Origin: Paenibacillus eucommiae | Lineage (GTDB): Bacteria > Bacillota > Bacilli > Paenibacillales > NBRC-103111 | Direction: 5' to 3' | DNA: 64,000 nt | NCBI RefSeq assembly: GCF_017874215.1 | Contig: NZ_JAGGLB010000002.1 | Span: 1-64,000 of the forward strand | Shown here: piece after piece, positions 43,450 through 52,658 of the stretch | Position numbering within the stretch: position 1 is the stretch's first letter | Layout: each line of letters begins with the position of its first letter | Made by a program: the position numbers and the translations under genes | Notes under the pieces: generated by a model | What the model was told of the DNA's origin: nothing | Seen by the model: only the letters and a program-made list of their open reading frames with translations | The model's database searches: none

Positions 43450-43965
43450 GGTTTTCAAAGGCATCAGGATAATAATTATCCATAACTTCTAACTCCAGTT
43501 GGAATTGATAAATCACACATAAAAAACTACCCAAGCTTGGCCTTTGTTCAGAACATATCCTTAAGAATTTTGTTCGGAAAATCTACCTTAATTAATTTTA
43601 AACTTTACCACTAGATAGCAAAAAAAGCAAGCGACTAACTCGGATATATTTCTATATATTGTGAAAAATGCTCCTAAAAAGAGCAGTACTGGCTGTATGT
43701 ATTGTATATTTGGGTAACTTAACAATGAATTTGTGGCCGTCCTTATATTGAGGTTCAGAGAAAAGGCCTAATTACTTTTTTGAAAACAGTCGTTACGAGT
43801 TTAAATTTTTAAGTATAGTTTTTTAAATATAATTTCATATATTACCAATAAAAGTCACATACCTTCTCTCCCTCTTCAAAATGATTCTCAGGATAGTTGA
43901 ACAAAAATATTTGAAATTCTTTTTAAGTAGCTATAGCTATATTTGATGGAGCCGCCAAGTGCAAA
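43450..43965. other. AT-rich intergenic DNA
   Basis: About 500 bp of strongly AT-rich sequence between the rib promoter and the ppiB terminator. I find no coding frame with a ribosome site and no strong hairpin. A short imperfect AAAGAGCAGTA element is the only local feature. Confidence 0.5.
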
Positions 43966-43967
43966 AA

Positions 43968-44003
43968 CAAAAAAAGCCACGAATACATTCGTGGCTCATC
44001 ATG
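43968..44003 (-). terminator. Rho-independent terminator after ppiB
   Basis: Minus strand: GAGCCACGAA, loop TGTA, TTCGTGGC, then TTTTTTTG. Confidence 0.93.
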
Positions 44004-44009
44004 TTTAAT

Positions 44010-44441
44010 TTACACTTCTACGATTTCAACTTTCTCAATAACATCTTTTCCTTTAAGGGCATCGACGAATTCCATGCCTTTGCTTACTTTACCGAACACA
44101 GTGTGGACACCGTCAAGGTGCGGCTGCGGCTGATAGCAAATATAGAACTGGCTGCCTCCGGTATTGCGTCCTGCATGCGCCATAGCCAGCGTGCCGCGCT
44201 CATGCTTGTTAGGGTTGATTTCACAATCGATAGAATATCCGGGACCACCAGATCCTGAACCATTCGGACATCCACCTTGGGCTACAAAGCCTGGGATAAC
44301 ACGATGAAAAGTCAGTCCATTATAAAAACCCGAATTTGCGAGCTTTTCAAAATTAGCCACTGTGTTCGGAGCTTCCTTGTCAAATAAATCGATCACAACG
44401 TCCCCGCCATTAGCGAGTTTTACATTTGCTTGCTTAGCCAT
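44010..44441 (-). CDS. ppiB: Peptidyl-prolyl cis-trans isomerase, cyclophilin type
   Basis: 143 residues, small cytoplasmic cyclophilin. Active-site segments are [13 protein letters not shown] (catalytic Arg), [25 protein letters not shown] and HTVFGKV. It speeds proline isomerisation during protein folding. GGAGGAG precedes the ATG. A single gene with its own terminator, between the rib operon and lysA. Confidence 0.95.
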   Translation of the reverse strand: MAKQANVKLANGGDVVIDLFDKEAPNTVANFEKLANSGFYNGLTFHRVIPGFVAQGGCPNGSGSGGPGYSIDCEINPNKHERGTLAMAHAGRNTGGSQFYICYQPQPHLDGVHTVFGKVSKGMEFVDALKGKDVIEKVEIVEV

Positions 44442-44570
44442 GTGTGGTCTCCTCCAAAAATCAATATAGTTATATTGTACTATGAATGTATCATTTTCTC
44501 AAATCAAGAGATCTTGGGCTGAGCGTATGTCTTTCATATGCCTTTCATCCACAAGATATCCTCTGCTGCT

Positions 44571-45899
44571 CTATTGATTTGCTTGCTTCATTCTTTCAGG
44601 AATAACATCATTTCCGATGATATCTTTATACGATTCACGCTTCACGATAAGATCTGCATGTCCATCCTTTACGAATACAACAGCCGGACGGCGAATCCGG
44701 TTATAATTGCTTGCCATCGCGTAGTTATAAGCACCTGTACAGGATACGGCAAGAATATCACCGTTCTCTACTTTAGGAAGCGACAAATCCCAAATAAGCA
44801 TATCGCCACTCTCACAGCATTTGCCGGCTATTGATACCACTTCTTCTGCTGGCTCCGTAGCACGATTTGCCAAAACCGCTTCGTACTCCGAATCATAAAG
44901 CGCAGGACGTGGATTATCAGTCATACCGCCATCTACTGCAACGTATTTGCGTACGCCTGGGATATCTTTGGTTGTTCCGACTGTGTAGAGTGTAGTTCCA
45001 GCATCTCCAACGATGCTGCGTCCAGGCTCAACCCAGATTGCAGGCAATGGATAATCATTGCTGCTGAAATTCTCTCTTACCGCATCCGTGATTGCTTTCA
45101 CATACACAGCAACAGGAAGTGGTGTATGTCCTTCTACATAACGGATACCAAAACCTCCGCCCAAGTTAATGACCTTGAAAGTCACCTGCAGCTCACTGCG
45201 CACTTGAACAGCGAAATCAGCAACTCTCTCAGCAGCCATTCTGAAGCCTTCAACTTCAAAAATTTGCGAGCCAATATGGGAATGCACACCAAGAATAGTC
45301 AAGCTGCTAAGCTTAGAAGCTTCTTCAACCGCTTTGTAAGCTGAACCATTGCCCAGATCGAAGCCGAATTTGGAATCGGTCTGTCCGGTCGAAATAAATT
45401 CGTGGGTATGTGCTTCTACACCTGGTGTAATACGAAGCAGAACATTCACATTTTGTCGCTTCTCAGCAGCAATACTATTGAGCACAGGAAGCTCAGAGAA
45501 ATTATCGACTACAAAACAACCGATCTTGGCGTCAATCGCCATTTCAATTTCTTCAGGTGTTTTGTTATTTCCGTGAAAATGAATACGTTCTGCTGGAAAA
45601 CCAGCCTCTAAAGCTGTATAAAGTTCACCGTCAGATACAACATCAAGAGACATGCCCTCTTCTGCTACTATTCTGCACATTGCTTTCACACAGAAAGCTT
45701 TGCTGGCGTAAGCTACTTGAAATTGGAAACCCGAAGCGCGGAAAGCATCCACATATTCGCGGCAGCGCTGACGAATTAATGCTTCATCATATACAAATAG
45801 TGGCGTGCCAAACTCTTCTGTCAGCTTCTTGGTGTCGACTCCTCCGATTTCAAGGCGCCCCTGGTCATTTATTTGACTGGTACCGTGTAAATAATACAT
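44571..45899 (-). CDS. lysA: Diaminopimelate decarboxylase
   Basis: 442 residues. PLP enzyme making L-lysine from meso-diaminopimelate. VAYASKAFCVKAM contains the PLP-binding lysine, HFHGNNKTPEEI and GVHSHIGSQIFE follow in the barrel, and the C-terminal domain has GGMTDNPRPALYDS, AGKCCESGDML and SCTGAYNYAMASNYN. AAAAGGGG precedes the ATG. No lysine riboswitch is visible upstream. It lies beside spoVAB, as in Bacillus. Confidence 0.96.
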   Translation of the reverse strand: MYYLHGTSQINDQGRLEIGGVDTKKLTEEFGTPLFVYDEALIRQRCREYVDAFRASGFQFQVAYASKAFCVKAMCRIVAEEGMSLDVVSDGELYTALEAGFPAERIHFHGNNKTPEEIEMAIDAKIGCFVVDNFSELPVLNSIAAEKRQNVNVLLRITPGVEAHTHEFISTGQTDSKFGFDLGNGSAYKAVEEASKLSSLTILGVHSHIGSQIFEVEGFRMAAERVADFAVQVRSELQVTFKVINLGGGFGIRYVEGHTPLPVAVYVKAITDAVRENFSSNDYPLPAIWVEPGRSIVGDAGTTLYTVGTTKDIPGVRKYVAVDGGMTDNPRPALYDSEYEAVLANRATEPAEEVVSIAGKCCESGDMLIWDLSLPKVENGDILAVSCTGAYNYAMASNYNRIRRPAVVFVKDGHADLIVKRESYKDIIGNDVIPERMKQANQ

Positions 45900-46055
45900 A
45901 GCTCTGGTTTCCCCTTTTCCTTCTCATTGCGCGGGTTACATCATTTTTAGTGAATTTCACACGCTCTACTATTAAAATTACCATAAGGAAAGTATATTTG
46001 ACAACAGAAGTTTCGACAGAAAGGTCAGACAAGGCTCTTATTGTTAATTCATTTC

Positions 46056-46475
46056 TTAATAAATAAACCATTCAAACAAGGCGCCAATAACTTTACCGAG
46101 GATCATCGCCATCAGCAGCCATATCATATAGTCACCCAAACCTATGCGCTTAGCCAGTATCGGAAGTACATTGATGACTTCTGTCAAGGCAGCAGCCAGT
46201 GTTCCTACAAAGCAGCCCGCGAACAATCCAATTAATGCAGCTCCAAGTGGAAATAAATACAGCTTTATATTCATGAAATCCAGCCCGGTGAAAACCAGAG
46301 AGCCAGCCACTACAGCCGTTTCAAAGGCATGCATTCGATGCCAAGAGCGTGTGATTTGAACCAATCTAGGAATGATATCCAGCACGAGCAGAAAGGCTAC
46401 AAACCCGCTTCCCACGGCAATTCCGCCTGCTAAGCCAACGAATATAGACACTCCTGCATGCAGCAGCCCGGTCAT
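46056..46475 (-). CDS. spoVAB: Stage V sporulation protein AB
   Basis: 139 residues, four to five membrane helices. GLAGGIAVGSGFVAFLLVLD and IGLFAGCFVGTLAAALTEVI are typical of SpoVAB. It is part of the SpoVA channel set that moves dipicolinic acid into and out of the spore core. The start overlaps the spoVAA stop (ATGA). The core genes spoVAC, spoVAD and spoVAE are not next to it here. Confidence 0.9.
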   Translation of the reverse strand: MTGLLHAGVSIFVGLAGGIAVGSGFVAFLLVLDIIPRLVQITRSWHRMHAFETAVVAGSLVFTGLDFMNIKLYLFPLGAALIGLFAGCFVGTLAAALTEVINVLPILAKRIGLGDYMIWLLMAMILGKVIGALFEWFIY

Positions 46476-47107
46476 GATGGAGGATCCTTATGATCATGAA
46501 TCTTAACATATTCCTCAGTTATAACGAAGTGGTTAAGATTTTCTTGGTAAAGAAACATTTCCATTTCCAAAGGACTAGGCTCTTCATTAAATTTTTTCTT
46601 AAACAAATGATTGAAAAAAATAACCATACCTACACCAATTCCAATTGAGTAGGGAACTTGCAGCAAATACGGATGCTCAGTTTTATTCCCCGTGATCAAC
46701 TCATATAGACGAATATGAACCTCAAGCATGCTTACATCAGCATGAAAATTCATAATGGCTAGTCCAGAGCCAACAAATAAAAGCAGCCAGACAAATACAA
46801 CTCCAACCAGATTAGGCCGTCTTTTAACTGTATTAATCTCGAGCAAAACATGAGGCTCACCGAAATGTTCAATTTGTAATTGTGGAAAACGCTCTTTGAT
46901 TTTGCGAACGATCAGCATCATATCTATAAGAACACGGTTGCCATCTTCCTGTCGCGGCTGATAAATCGTGAGCTGTGCCAGCTTTTGTTCATACTCAGGC
47001 TCTGCAAGCATTTGGGCGATATCTCCGAGTTTAACAGCTTGCCCTTTTTGAACTAGTGCTCTTCGCCGTAAACGAATATAGAGGCATTGTGCAGTCGCTT
47101 GTCCCAT
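46472..47107 (-). CDS. spoVAA: Stage V sporulation protein AA
   Basis: 211 residues. An N-terminal soluble domain (about 1-95, with YIRLRRRALVQKGQAVKLGD) and two membrane helices (VVFVWLLLFVGSGLAIMNF and YSIGIGVGMVIFFNHLF) separated by an outside loop match SpoVAA. It works with SpoVAB in dipicolinic acid transport. GGGAGTGGG precedes the ATG. Normally next to sigF in Bacillus; here a divergent DUF378 gene lies between. Confidence 0.9.
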   Translation of the reverse strand: MGQATAQCLYIRLRRRALVQKGQAVKLGDIAQMLAEPEYEQKLAQLTIYQPRQEDGNRVLIDMMLIVRKIKERFPQLQIEHFGEPHVLLEINTVKRRPNLVGVVFVWLLLFVGSGLAIMNFHADVSMLEVHIRLYELITGNKTEHPYLLQVPYSIGIGVGMVIFFNHLFKKKFNEEPSPLEMEMFLYQENLNHFVITEEYVKIHDHKDPPS

Positions 47108-47286
47108 ATTCCCACTCCCTGCAGCTTGCTTTTTCCTTAGTATGGGTTTTGTCAGATACTTATATCATTATAACTTGCTGGTAATTCCTGTCCTTTGAGC
47201 TGAATGCATAAAACACATATTCCTTTGGAGATAGTAAGGATGAGCTTGAAATCAATACACTCTGTAAAAAGAAACGGGTGAATAAA

Positions 47287-47496
47287 ATGGCGAAGTTGGC
47301 TTTAACGTTAGTTATTATCGGAGCGCTGAATTGGCTTCTTGTGGGCTTTTTCGAATGGGATTTAGTCGCAGCCATATTAGGAGGGGATTCTCATAGAGAA
47401 TCTTCTGGCATCAGCCGTGTTATCTACGCGCTTGTGGGGATCGCTGGATTATATTGCATTCGGTTTTACTTTGAGGAAAATGCAGCTTCCAGATAA
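47287..47496 (+). CDS. DUF378 small membrane protein (YuzA-like)
   Basis: About 69 residues from the ATG at 47287; a GTG three codons earlier is also possible. Two membrane helices with the DUF378 signature LVIIGALNWLLVGFFEWDLV and IYALVGIAGLYCI. Function unknown. It is the only plus-strand gene between dacF and the rib operon, and it separates sigF from spoVAA. A terminator follows at 47519. Confidence 0.85.
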   Translation: MAKLALTLVIIGALNWLLVGFFEWDLVAAILGGDSHRESSGISRVIYALVGIAGLYCIRFYFEENAASR

Positions 47497-47518
47497 TGTG
47501 CAGGTTCTTAGAATCAGC

Positions 47519-47565
47519 CTAAAAAGCCCGTGTTCCCTCTTCTTGAGGAAACCCGGGTTTTTTGG
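47519..47565 (+). terminator. Terminator after the DUF378 gene
   Basis: AAAAAGCCCGTGTTCCCTC pairs with GAGGAAACCCGGGTTTTTT around TTCTT. It may also serve sigF on the other strand. Confidence 0.85.
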
Positions 47566-47628
47566 AGCCTCAGCGTTATTTCACAGTTTTTACTACGGTT
47601 TTTACTAAGCTTTTTACTAAGCTATTCT

Positions 47629-48384
47629 TTACAATGCTATTTGATCTTTTATAAGCTGCAGAATCTTTTTTTCAAGCCTGGACACCTGAACCTGTGAAAT
47701 GCCCAGCCTTCGGGCTACCTCGGATTGAGTCTGATCCCGGAAATACCGCAGGTACACAATTAATCGTTCACGCTCGGAAAGTGTTCCAATCGCTTCATTA
47801 AGCGCCAGCTTCTCAAACCATTTCTCCTGCGATTCATCGGCGATTTGATCCATCAAGGTTATAGGGTCGCCGTCGTTTTCAAATACCGTTTCATGAATCG
47901 AAGATAGCGGTTTATTTGCCTCTTGCGCAAATACGACTTCCTCGGGACTGACCATAAGCTCCTCGGCCACTTCTTTGATCGTAGGAAGCCTTCCAAGGCG
48001 CTTAGCCAGCTCGTCCTTCGCTTTCCTGATCTTGTTAGCCAGTTCCTTTAAGGAACGGCTCACCTTTAGAGTGCCATCATCACGCAGAAACCGCTGAATC
48101 TCTCCGATTATCATCGGAACTGCATAGGTTGAAAATTTCACATCATAAGAGAGATCGAATTTATCTACTGATTTCAGCAGCCCAATACAACCAATTTGAA
48201 ATAAATCCTCTGCCTCGTATCCCCGATTTAGAAATCGTTGAACGACCGACCAAACCAGGCGGATGTTGCAATTGACCAGTGTTTCTCTGGCAAGCTGATC
48301 CCCTGATTGGCTGAGAGCGATTAATCTCTTGACTTCATTATCATCCAGGTATCTGTGAGAAGCATGTTTCACATCTACGTCCAT
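47629..48384 (-). CDS. sigF: Forespore sigma factor SigF
   Basis: 251 residues with region 2 (EDLFQIGCIGLLKSVDKFDL, FSTYAVPMIIGEIQRFLRD), region 3 (LGRLPTIKEVAEELMVS) and region 4 (LSERERLIVYLRYFRDQTQS, EVARRLGISQVQVSRLEKKI). It is the first compartment-specific sigma factor, active in the forespore once freed from SpoIIAB. AGGGG precedes the ATG. Third gene of the spoIIA operon. Confidence 0.96.
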   Translation of the reverse strand: MDVDVKHASHRYLDDNEVKRLIALSQSGDQLARETLVNCNIRLVWSVVQRFLNRGYEAEDLFQIGCIGLLKSVDKFDLSYDVKFSTYAVPMIIGEIQRFLRDDGTLKVSRSLKELANKIRKAKDELAKRLGRLPTIKEVAEELMVSPEEVVFAQEANKPLSSIHETVFENDGDPITLMDQIADESQEKWFEKLALNEAIGTLSERERLIVYLRYFRDQTQSEVARRLGISQVQVSRLEKKILQLIKDQIAL

Positions 48385-48395
48385 AGATCAAACCC

Positions 48396-48842
48396 CTAAT
48401 TGGTTAAAGCTTTTTTAGATTCGATTCGCTTCATCATGGTAATTCTTGTTCCGATGCCGACAGCCGATACAATTTCAACTTCATCCATGAAATTTTCCAT
48501 AATCGTAAAGCCCATACCTGAGCGCTCCAGTTCCGGCTTGGAAGTATAGAGCGGCTGCTTAGCTTGCTCCAAATCTTCAATACCGGCCCCGCTATCTTCA
48601 ACCGTCAGACGTACACAATCATTTTCCAGATGCGTAGTGATCGTAATCATCCCATCCCTTCGATTGTTGTAGCCATGAATAATCGCATTTGTAACTGCTT
48701 CGGAAACAACCGTTTTGATATCCGTCAGCTCGTTCAGATTAGGATCCAGCTGCGTCACAAAGGCCGCAACGGTCACTCTGGCAAAAGCTTCATTCTCGGA
48801 AAGGCTGACGAACTGCAGCGTCATAAAGTTCTTATCACTCAT
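48396..48842 (-). CDS. spoIIAB: Anti-sigma F factor and kinase SpoIIAB
   Basis: 148 residues, GHKL-type ATPase. [15 protein letters not shown] is the N-box, [15 protein letters not shown] the G1 box, and [15 protein letters not shown] the G2 box. It binds SigF and phosphorylates SpoIIAA. The start overlaps spoIIAA by four bases (ATGA), with GGAGG upstream. Confidence 0.96.
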   Translation of the reverse strand: MSDKNFMTLQFVSLSENEAFARVTVAAFVTQLDPNLNELTDIKTVVSEAVTNAIIHGYNNRRDGMITITTHLENDCVRLTVEDSGAGIEDLEQAKQPLYTSKPELERSGMGFTIMENFMDEVEIVSAVGIGTRITMMKRIESKKALTN

Positions 48843-49192
48843 AGCGCAACCTCCAGACTGGAAATTGCGGACCGCTCATTATCTTGAATGGAAACAATTT
48901 TGAACATTCCTGATAATTCAAACAGTCTGTACACTGGCGGTGTAACATCGCATACGACCATCTTGCCGCCCTTACTCGTGATTTGCTTGTACCGTCCAAG
49001 CACTACTCCAAGACCAGAGCTATCCATGAAGGTAAGATCCCTCAAGCTAAGAATGACATGGCGCGTTTGCTCCTTGGAAATCGCTTCTTCCATGCGTGCT
49101 TTTACCGCATCAGCTGTATGGTGGTCAAGCTCACCTTTAAGCCTTACAATTAATGCTCTTCTGCCTTGTTCGAATTCAATTTGAAGACTCAC
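48839..49192 (-). CDS. spoIIAA: Anti-sigma F factor antagonist SpoIIAA
   Basis: About 117 residues, the usual length, from a GTG at 49192 behind AAGGAG; a GTG four codons earlier lies within that site. STAS domain. The serine in [14 protein letters not shown] is the residue phosphorylated by SpoIIAB. In its unphosphorylated form SpoIIAA releases SigF. First gene of the spoIIA operon. A hairpin at 49269-49320 lies between it and dacF. Confidence 0.95.
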   Translation of the reverse strand: MSLQIEFEQGRRALIVRLKGELDHHTADAVKARMEEAISKEQTRHVILSLRDLTFMDSSGLGVVLGRYKQITSKGGKMVVCDVTPPVYRLFELSGMFKIVSIQDNERSAISSLEVAL

Positions 49193-49268
49193 TCTTTCCC
49201 TCACTCCTTCCCTTCATGAGAGTAGAGTTCTACAGAGAAAGAGCCAATTCCTGCCAGCCGACAAAACT

Positions 49269-49320
49269 AGAAGCAATGCGACAAAAGCACTTAAAATACC
49301 TGTTTATTCGCATTGCTTCT
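49269..49320 (-). terminator. Hairpin between dacF and spoIIAA
   Basis: AGAAGCAATGCG and CGCATTGCTTCT are exact complements 28 bases apart, followed on the minus strand by AGTTTTG. A partial terminator here could allow some read-through from dacF into spoIIAA, as known in Bacillus. Confidence 0.65.
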
Positions 49321-49347
49321 GACCTTTGTATTCCTCTTCTTTACCTT

Positions 49348-50529
49348 TTATTTTAGTAAGAACAGGTTTGAAGTGGTGCGTTTAAGCAGCTTCCACCAGC
49401 CGGCCTTACTTACAGCAACAGGTGATTCCAGCGGGAACTCAGATATGAGCGCATCGTCTTTGTAGACCATAATTTTTCCGATCGGTTGTCCAAGCGTTAT
49501 CGGTGCTTTTAGTCCTGGCTCCAACTGAAGCTCATGACGCAGTCCCTTGGAGGCTTCACCTTTCTTCAGTAAAAGGCTATAATTTTGCTTCGCAACTAAC
49601 GGCACCTGGGTTTGCGCACCCTTGCTCACATTAAAGCTTCCTAGGCTATCTCCTGCTTTAAAAAGCGGATAATTCGTATACTGGGCAAATGCATAGTCAA
49701 ACAGCTTCGTGACTTCCGCATTTCTTGTTTTTGTATTCGGTTCCCCCATTACTACAGCAATAACACGCAAATTATCTCTCTTGGCCGTAGCGGATAAGCA
49801 AAACTTCGCCTCACTCGTGTAGCCGGTCTTTAATCCGTCCGCACCTGTGTAAAAACGAACGAGCTTATTCGTATTCACTAACCAGAAAGGAGTTTCAGCA
49901 TCCTTGCGCAAATAGTCCTGGTACGCCCCAGTAAACTTCGTAATGATTGAATGCTTAAGCAGTTCTCTGGACATAATCGCGATGTCTTGAGCAGTCGTGT
50001 AATGATTCTCAGCAGGCAAACCGTTGCAGTTAACAAAATGGGTATTCTTCATGCCCAACTGCTCGGCCCGTTCGTTCATCATTTGCACGAAATTCTCTTC
50101 GGAGCCAGCGAGCTTCTCAGCCATGGCTACTGACGCGTCATTTCCCGAAGCCATTGCGATACCCTTAAGCATCTCTTCGACGCTCATTTCTTCACCAGGC
50201 TCCAGGAATATTTGCGAGCCTCCCATTGAAGCCGCGTATTCACTCGTGCTAACCTTTTCGGTCATTTTTATTTTTCCTTGATCCAAAGCTTCCATAATCA
50301 GCAGCATCGTCATTATCTTCGTAATACTGGCTGGCGGCAGCTTCGTATCCATATTTTTATTCATAATAATCGTTCCCGTATCTGCGTCCATCAGAACAGC
50401 GGATAATGCATTAGGTGTCATGTCGATCGGCTGAACTGTTTGCTCAGCAGCGTAAATTCCCGGCAATAGCAGCATGAACACCAGCTGCAGCCCCATCAAA
50501 CTAATCAATCCTTTTTTTAGCAAAGCCAT
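49348..50529 (-). CDS. dacF: D-alanyl-D-alanine carboxypeptidase DacF
   Basis: 393 residues. Signal peptide (about 1-27), then a class-A PBP domain with SITKIMTM (S-x2-K), SGND (S-x-N) and KTGYTSEA (K-T-G), followed by a beta-rich C-terminal domain and a basic tail. Its place directly before spoIIAA matches DacF, the forespore carboxypeptidase that limits cortex cross-linking. GGAGGGG precedes the ATG. It shares the same fold as dacB at 32247 but differs in most of its sequence. Confidence 0.92.
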   Translation of the reverse strand: MALLKKGLISLMGLQLVFMLLLPGIYAAEQTVQPIDMTPNALSAVLMDADTGTIIMNKNMDTKLPPASITKIMTMLLIMEALDQGKIKMTEKVSTSEYAASMGGSQIFLEPGEEMSVEEMLKGIAMASGNDASVAMAEKLAGSEENFVQMMNERAEQLGMKNTHFVNCNGLPAENHYTTAQDIAIMSRELLKHSIITKFTGAYQDYLRKDAETPFWLVNTNKLVRFYTGADGLKTGYTSEAKFCLSATAKRDNLRVIAVVMGEPNTKTRNAEVTKLFDYAFAQYTNYPLFKAGDSLGSFNVSKGAQTQVPLVAKQNYSLLLKKGEASKGLRHELQLEPGLKAPITLGQPIGKIMVYKDDALISEFPLESPVAVSKAGWWKLLKRTTSNLFLLK

Positions 50530-50636
50530 TTCTACCCCTCCTGAGCATATGACAAATTAATTGCAACACAGAACATGGAAATCCTGCTACCTAGTCTTAA
50601 CCATTTATAGATAAAATATTCCAAAAGTCTGCAAAA

Positions 50637-50670
50637 GAAAAAGCACTCCCTTATTCAGAGAATGCTTACC
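50637..50670 (-). terminator. Terminator after pdp
   Basis: Minus strand: AAGCATTCTCT and GGGAGTGCTT with G-U pairs around GAATAA, then TTTTCTTTTG. Confidence 0.7.
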
Positions 50671-50729
50671 TATGAACTTGCCTTCTATTCAAAATGATTT
50701 CCCGCTTTGCCAGCGATTCTACACCGAAT

Positions 50730-52031
50730 TCAGATGATGACCTCATAGATCAAGCGCACAGCTTCCGGCTTATGATCCGTTATTCGGAAAGCTTGCAGTA
50801 CGAGCTCAATAACAGATTGGACATCCTCCCGGTTGGCATGAAGTGTACAGAGAGATTCGCCTATAGCAGCAGTATCACCAATTTTTTTGTTCAAAGTAAT
50901 ACCTACACCATAGTCAATCGGATCTTCCTTTCTTGCTCTGCCAGCACCAAGCAGCATAGCAGCAATACCCATTTGCTCGGCATCAATTTCAGTTAAATAG
51001 CCTTCGACCTGCGAAACTACATCGATATGAAAAGCTGCTGAGGGAAGCAGTTCCGGATGATCAACAACCATAGGATCGCCCCCTTGACTTGCAATGAAGC
51101 TTTTGAAGGTCTCTATCGCGTCTCCGCTTCTGACAACCTTCTCAACAGCAGCTCGCGCTTCCTCAATATGGGTGAATTTCCCTCCAAGCATTACCATATA
51201 TGCCGCCACAGAAATCGCTACCTCTGTCAGATCTGCATCACCCTGGCCGCGGAGTACATCGATGGACTCTCGAATTTCACCAGCATTTCCAATTTCACGA
51301 CCCAGCGGCTGTTCCATCCCTGTGATTAAAGCGATCGTATTCAACTGCACGTTTTTTCCTATATTAACCATTGTTGCAGCCAAGGCTCTCGCGTCTTCTT
51401 GTGATTTCATAAAAGCGCCCGACCCGATTTTCACATCAAGGACTATGGCATCTGCACCTGAAGCAATTTTTTTGCTCATAATCGAGCTTGCTATTAAAGG
51501 AATGGAGTCCACGGTAGCTGTCACGTCGCGTAGAGCATACATCTTCTTATCGGCCGGGGCCAGATTCCCGCTTTGCCCTACTATCGCTATTTTATGCAGG
51601 TTAACTGCTGAAATAAATTCCTCTTTGCTAAGCTCAACACGGAACCCTGGGATCGACTCCAACTTATCAATGGTTCCCCCGGTATGACCTAGTCCGCGTC
51701 CTGACATTTTAGCAATGGGTACACCGAAATAGGCGGCTATAGGAGCCACAATAAGGCTGATTTTATCGCCAACGCCACCCGTAGAATGCTTGTCGACTTT
51801 AATCCCCTCAATAGCAGACAAATCGATGACATCACCAGAATGAGCCATTGATAAAGTCAGATAGGAGGTTTCTTCGTCAGTCATGCCTTTCCAATGAATA
51901 GCCATAAGAAAAGCAGACATCTGATAATCGGGAATGTCTCCTGCCGTATAGCCGTTCACGATAAATTCAATTTCTTCCTTGTTTAGGGAAGATCCTGATT
52001 TCTTCTTTTGTATCAAGTCAACCATCCTCAT
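50730..52031 (-). CDS. pdp: Pyrimidine-nucleoside phosphorylase
   Basis: About 433 residues from the ATG at 52031, eight bases after GGAGG; an in-frame ATG further upstream (52097) lies in the terminator region. MRMVDLIQKKKSG, DKHSTGGVGDKISL (phosphate site), KMSGRGLGHTGGTIDKLESI and VKIGSGAFM are family hallmarks. It splits uridine, thymidine and deoxyuridine with phosphate. Salvage function fits the purine phosphorylases and phosphopentomutase nearby, though it is separated from them by two other genes. Confidence 0.95.
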   Translation of the reverse strand: MRMVDLIQKKKSGSSLNKEEIEFIVNGYTAGDIPDYQMSAFLMAIHWKGMTDEETSYLTLSMAHSGDVIDLSAIEGIKVDKHSTGGVGDKISLIVAPIAAYFGVPIAKMSGRGLGHTGGTIDKLESIPGFRVELSKEEFISAVNLHKIAIVGQSGNLAPADKKMYALRDVTATVDSIPLIASSIMSKKIASGADAIVLDVKIGSGAFMKSQEDARALAATMVNIGKNVQLNTIALITGMEQPLGREIGNAGEIRESIDVLRGQGDADLTEVAISVAAYMVMLGGKFTHIEEARAAVEKVVRSGDAIETFKSFIASQGGDPMVVDHPELLPSAAFHIDVVSQVEGYLTEIDAEQMGIAAMLLGAGRARKEDPIDYGVGITLNKKIGDTAAIGESLCTLHANREDVQSVIELVLQAFRITDHKPEAVRLIYEVII

Positions 52032-52058
52032 GGGGAATCCTCCTAATTGAGCGAATAT

Positions 52059-52090
52059 AAAAAAAGGAGCCTGCGTGAGCTCCCTTCTTG
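52059..52090 (-). terminator. Terminator between the cupredoxin gene and pdp
   Basis: Minus strand: AAGGGAGC, loop TCACGCAG, GCTCC, then TTTTTTTATA. Confidence 0.85.
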
Positions 52091-52100
52091 GTGGCAAATC

Positions 52101-52487
52101 TTATTGTACAATCAGTGTTGACTTCATATCGGCATGTCCTTCTCCGCAAGGCAGAACACAGATCACTTCATAATTTCCTGCTGCATCAAAGCTTATTTCC
52201 TGCGACGGATTGTTCTTGTCCAGGGTTACATCCAATCCCTCACCGGTAATATGAACGGCATGTATGCCTTCCTTTTGTACCAGGGATACTTTAAGCTTGT
52301 CTCCTTTTGTAACCTTATATTCAGGTTCATCAAAGTGCCAATTAGAAGCAACAATTTTAAGTGATTTTCCTGCGTCCTCTGATTCGGCTGCGATTTCAGC
52401 GCGATGTGCAGAAATATTTTGAAAGAGGACACCTACCCCAAGCACGGATGCACTGATAAATAACACAAAGTAAACCCACTTATACAT
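52101..52487 (-). CDS. Membrane-anchored cupredoxin with CuA-type site
   Basis: 128 residues. One N-terminal helix anchors an outside cupredoxin domain. The C-terminal CVLPCGEGHADM gives C-x3-C-x3-H-x2-M (Cys110, Cys114, His118, Met121), the binuclear CuA pattern of cytochrome oxidase subunit II, and HAVHI may supply the first histidine. No oxidase gene adjoins it, so it is probably an independent electron carrier or copper-binding protein. GGGGGGAT precedes the ATG. Confidence 0.85.
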   Translation of the reverse strand: MYKWVYFVLFISASVLGVGVLFQNISAHRAEIAAESEDAGKSLKIVASNWHFDEPEYKVTKGDKLKVSLVQKEGIHAVHITGEGLDVTLDKNNPSQEISFDAAGNYEVICVLPCGEGHADMKSTLIVQ

Positions 52488-52658
52488 GCTTATCCCCCCA
52501 TATTATATTCACTCCGTTTATTTTACAAAACATTACGCCTGAAGCCACACATCTGTGGTGGCAAATCCTTGAAATTTTTGTGACGAAAATGTGAACAAAC
52601 CACAGGCTCCAGGCAAAAATAAAAAAATCACCGAAATCACTCTGTTAGATTATCCTAT

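Noticed and set aside
44442..44570. Lysine riboswitch near lysA
   Set aside because: This region is downstream of lysA, and the upstream side (45900-46055) shows no L-box pattern.
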